Shown: piece after piece, positions 63,161-64,000 of the stretch
Position numbering within the stretch: position 1 is the first letter of the stretch
How the letters are laid out: each line of letters opens with the position of its first letter
NCBI RefSeq assembly: GCF_000014565.1
Contig: NC_008268.1
Coordinates: 6,638,501-6,702,500, forward strand
Source: Rhodococcus jostii RHA1
GTDB lineage: Bacteria; Actinomycetota; Actinomycetes; Mycobacteriales; Mycobacteriaceae
Direction of reading: 5' to 3'
Length of the DNA: 64,000 bases
Made by a program: the position numbers and the translations under genes
Notes under the pieces: model-generated
Told to the model about the DNA's origin: nothing
The model's database searches: none
Seen by the model: the letters and a program-made list of their open reading frames with translations, nothing else

Positions 63161-64000
63161 ATGTCGACACTCACGCCTGGACGCCCCTATGCGCCCGGCA
63201 GGCAAGGGTTCAGCTCGCTCCGCGCCGGGGGCCTCAACTGGGACGCGTTCCCGTTGCGGCTGTTCACGAAGGGCAACGCCAAGTTCTGGAATCCCACGGA
63301 CCTCGACTTCAGCCGGGACGCGGAGGACTGGGAGGGGCTGAACTCGGAGCAACAGCGCAACTCCACGTATCTGGTCGCACAGTTCATCGCCGGTGAGGAA
63401 GCGGTCACCGAGGACATCCAGCCGTTCATGAAGGCGATGGCCGCCGAGGGGCGTTTCGGGGACGAGATGTATCTGACGCAGTTCTGTTTCGAGGAGGCCA
63501 AGCACACCCAGGTGTTCCGGTTGTGGATGGACGCGGTGGGCCTGACACGCGACCTGCATCCCTTCGTCGCCGAGAACCCGTATTACCGGCAATTGTTCTA
63601 CGAGGAGCTGCCGGGATCGCTGAAGGTGCTCGAGACCGATCCCAGTCCGGTCAATCAGGTGCGGGCCAGCGTCACCTACAACCATGTCATCGAGGGCAGT
63701 CTCGCACTCACCGGGTACTACGCCTGGCAGAAGGTGTGCACGACGCGCGGGATCCTGCCGGGCATGCAGGAACTCGTCCGCAGGATCGGCGACGACGAAC
63801 GACGCCACATGGCGTGGGGGACGTTCACCTGTCGCCGGCACGTGGCCGCCGACGACAGCAACTGGGGTGTCGTCCAGGAGCGGATGGCGGAGCTGATGCC
63901 GTTGGCACTGGGCATGATCGACTGGGTCAACAAGCAATTCGAGGTCCAGCCGTACGGGCTCGACGACCAGGAGTTCATCGCGTACGCCGCGGACCGGGCG
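63161..64000 (+). CDS. R2-like ligand-binding oxidase (partial)
   Basis: 280 codons up to the window edge. The sequence closely matches the R2lox family (M. tuberculosis Rv0233), which is related to ribonucleotide reductase R2 but binds a Mn/Fe site and a long-chain lipid-like ligand. The metal ligands are Glu79, Glu112, His115, Glu178, Glu213 and His216, and the ether-crosslink pair Val82 and Tyr173 is present. It starts at the ATG at 63161 after GAAGAAGG. The 152 bases between it and the preceding hydrolase hold no gene. Confidence 0.93.
   Translation, partial: MSTLTPGRPYAPGRQGFSSLRAGGLNWDAFPLRLFTKGNAKFWNPTDLDFSRDAEDWEGLNSEQQRNSTYLVAQFIAGEEAVTEDIQPFMKAMAAEGRFGDEMYLTQFCFEEAKHTQVFRLWMDAVGLTRDLHPFVAENPYYRQLFYEELPGSLKVLETDPSPVNQVRASVTYNHVIEGSLALTGYYAWQKVCTTRGILPGMQELVRRIGDDERRHMAWGTFTCRRHVAADDSNWGVVQERMAELMPLALGMIDWVNKQFEVQPYGLDDQEFIAYAADRA

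Overview
The window is high-GC actinobacterial DNA. It most likely comes from a Rhodococcus of the mycolic-acid-bearing Corynebacteriales. The evidence is WhiB3, SigD/RsdA, the GroEL1-type chaperonin with a His-rich tail, an EccE-family type VII secretion fragment, ChoD, GuaB2/GuaB3, ImuA'/ImuB, and a gene order that largely follows the Mycobacterium tuberculosis Rv3395-Rv3460 region. The genus is an inference; the order-level placement is well supported. Many starts are GTG or TTG and genes often overlap by 1-8 bases.

Layout. 1-11.4 kb: the end of the S10/spc ribosomal block (L5 end, S14, S8, L6, L18, S5, L30, L15), secY-adk-map, dtd on the other strand, then infA-rpmJ-rpsM-rpsK-rpsD-rpoA-rplQ-truA. 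11.4-18.7 kb: an accessory insert between truA and rplM, where relatives carry the ESX-4-type secretion locus. Here only a damaged eccE remains, next to a large TnpB-related RuvC nuclease gene and an Lrp/amidinotransferase-family/ornithine aminotransferase arginine cassette. 18.7-25.5 kb: rplM-rpsI, glmM, a hypothetical protein, a hydrolase-like protein without the usual serine, glmS, and a cupredoxin lipoprotein. 25.5-32 kb: nnr-alr-hydrolase-tsaE-tsaB-rimI-tsaD. 32-38.3 kb: a membrane-anchored Hsp70-like protein, a potassium channel, a Tat-exported phosphoesterase, and CIRCE-controlled groES-groEL1. 38.4-44.1 kb: a regulatory cluster with an ECF sigma/anti-sigma pair, whiB3, a MerR-type regulator, a helical-repeat protein, and sigD-rsdA. 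44.1-51.1 kb: a DUF5319-like protein, guaB2, guaB3, choD, guaA. 51.1-58.5 kb: an envelope-stress region with two PspC-domain proteins, a histidine kinase and its response regulator, a Ser/Thr kinase, and a four-gene cassette resembling type VII secretion substrates lodged between kinase and regulator. 58.5-64 kb: the SOS-controlled imuA'-imuB mutasome genes, small enzymes, and the start of an R2-like ligand-binding oxidase that runs off the window.

Most of the window is conserved housekeeping sequence. The unusual parts are the truA-rplM interval (secretion-locus relic plus TnpB-related element), the type VII-substrate-like cassette at 54.4-56.5 kb, and the dense sigma/anti-sigma/WhiB3 cluster. 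No tRNA, rRNA or CRISPR array was seen.
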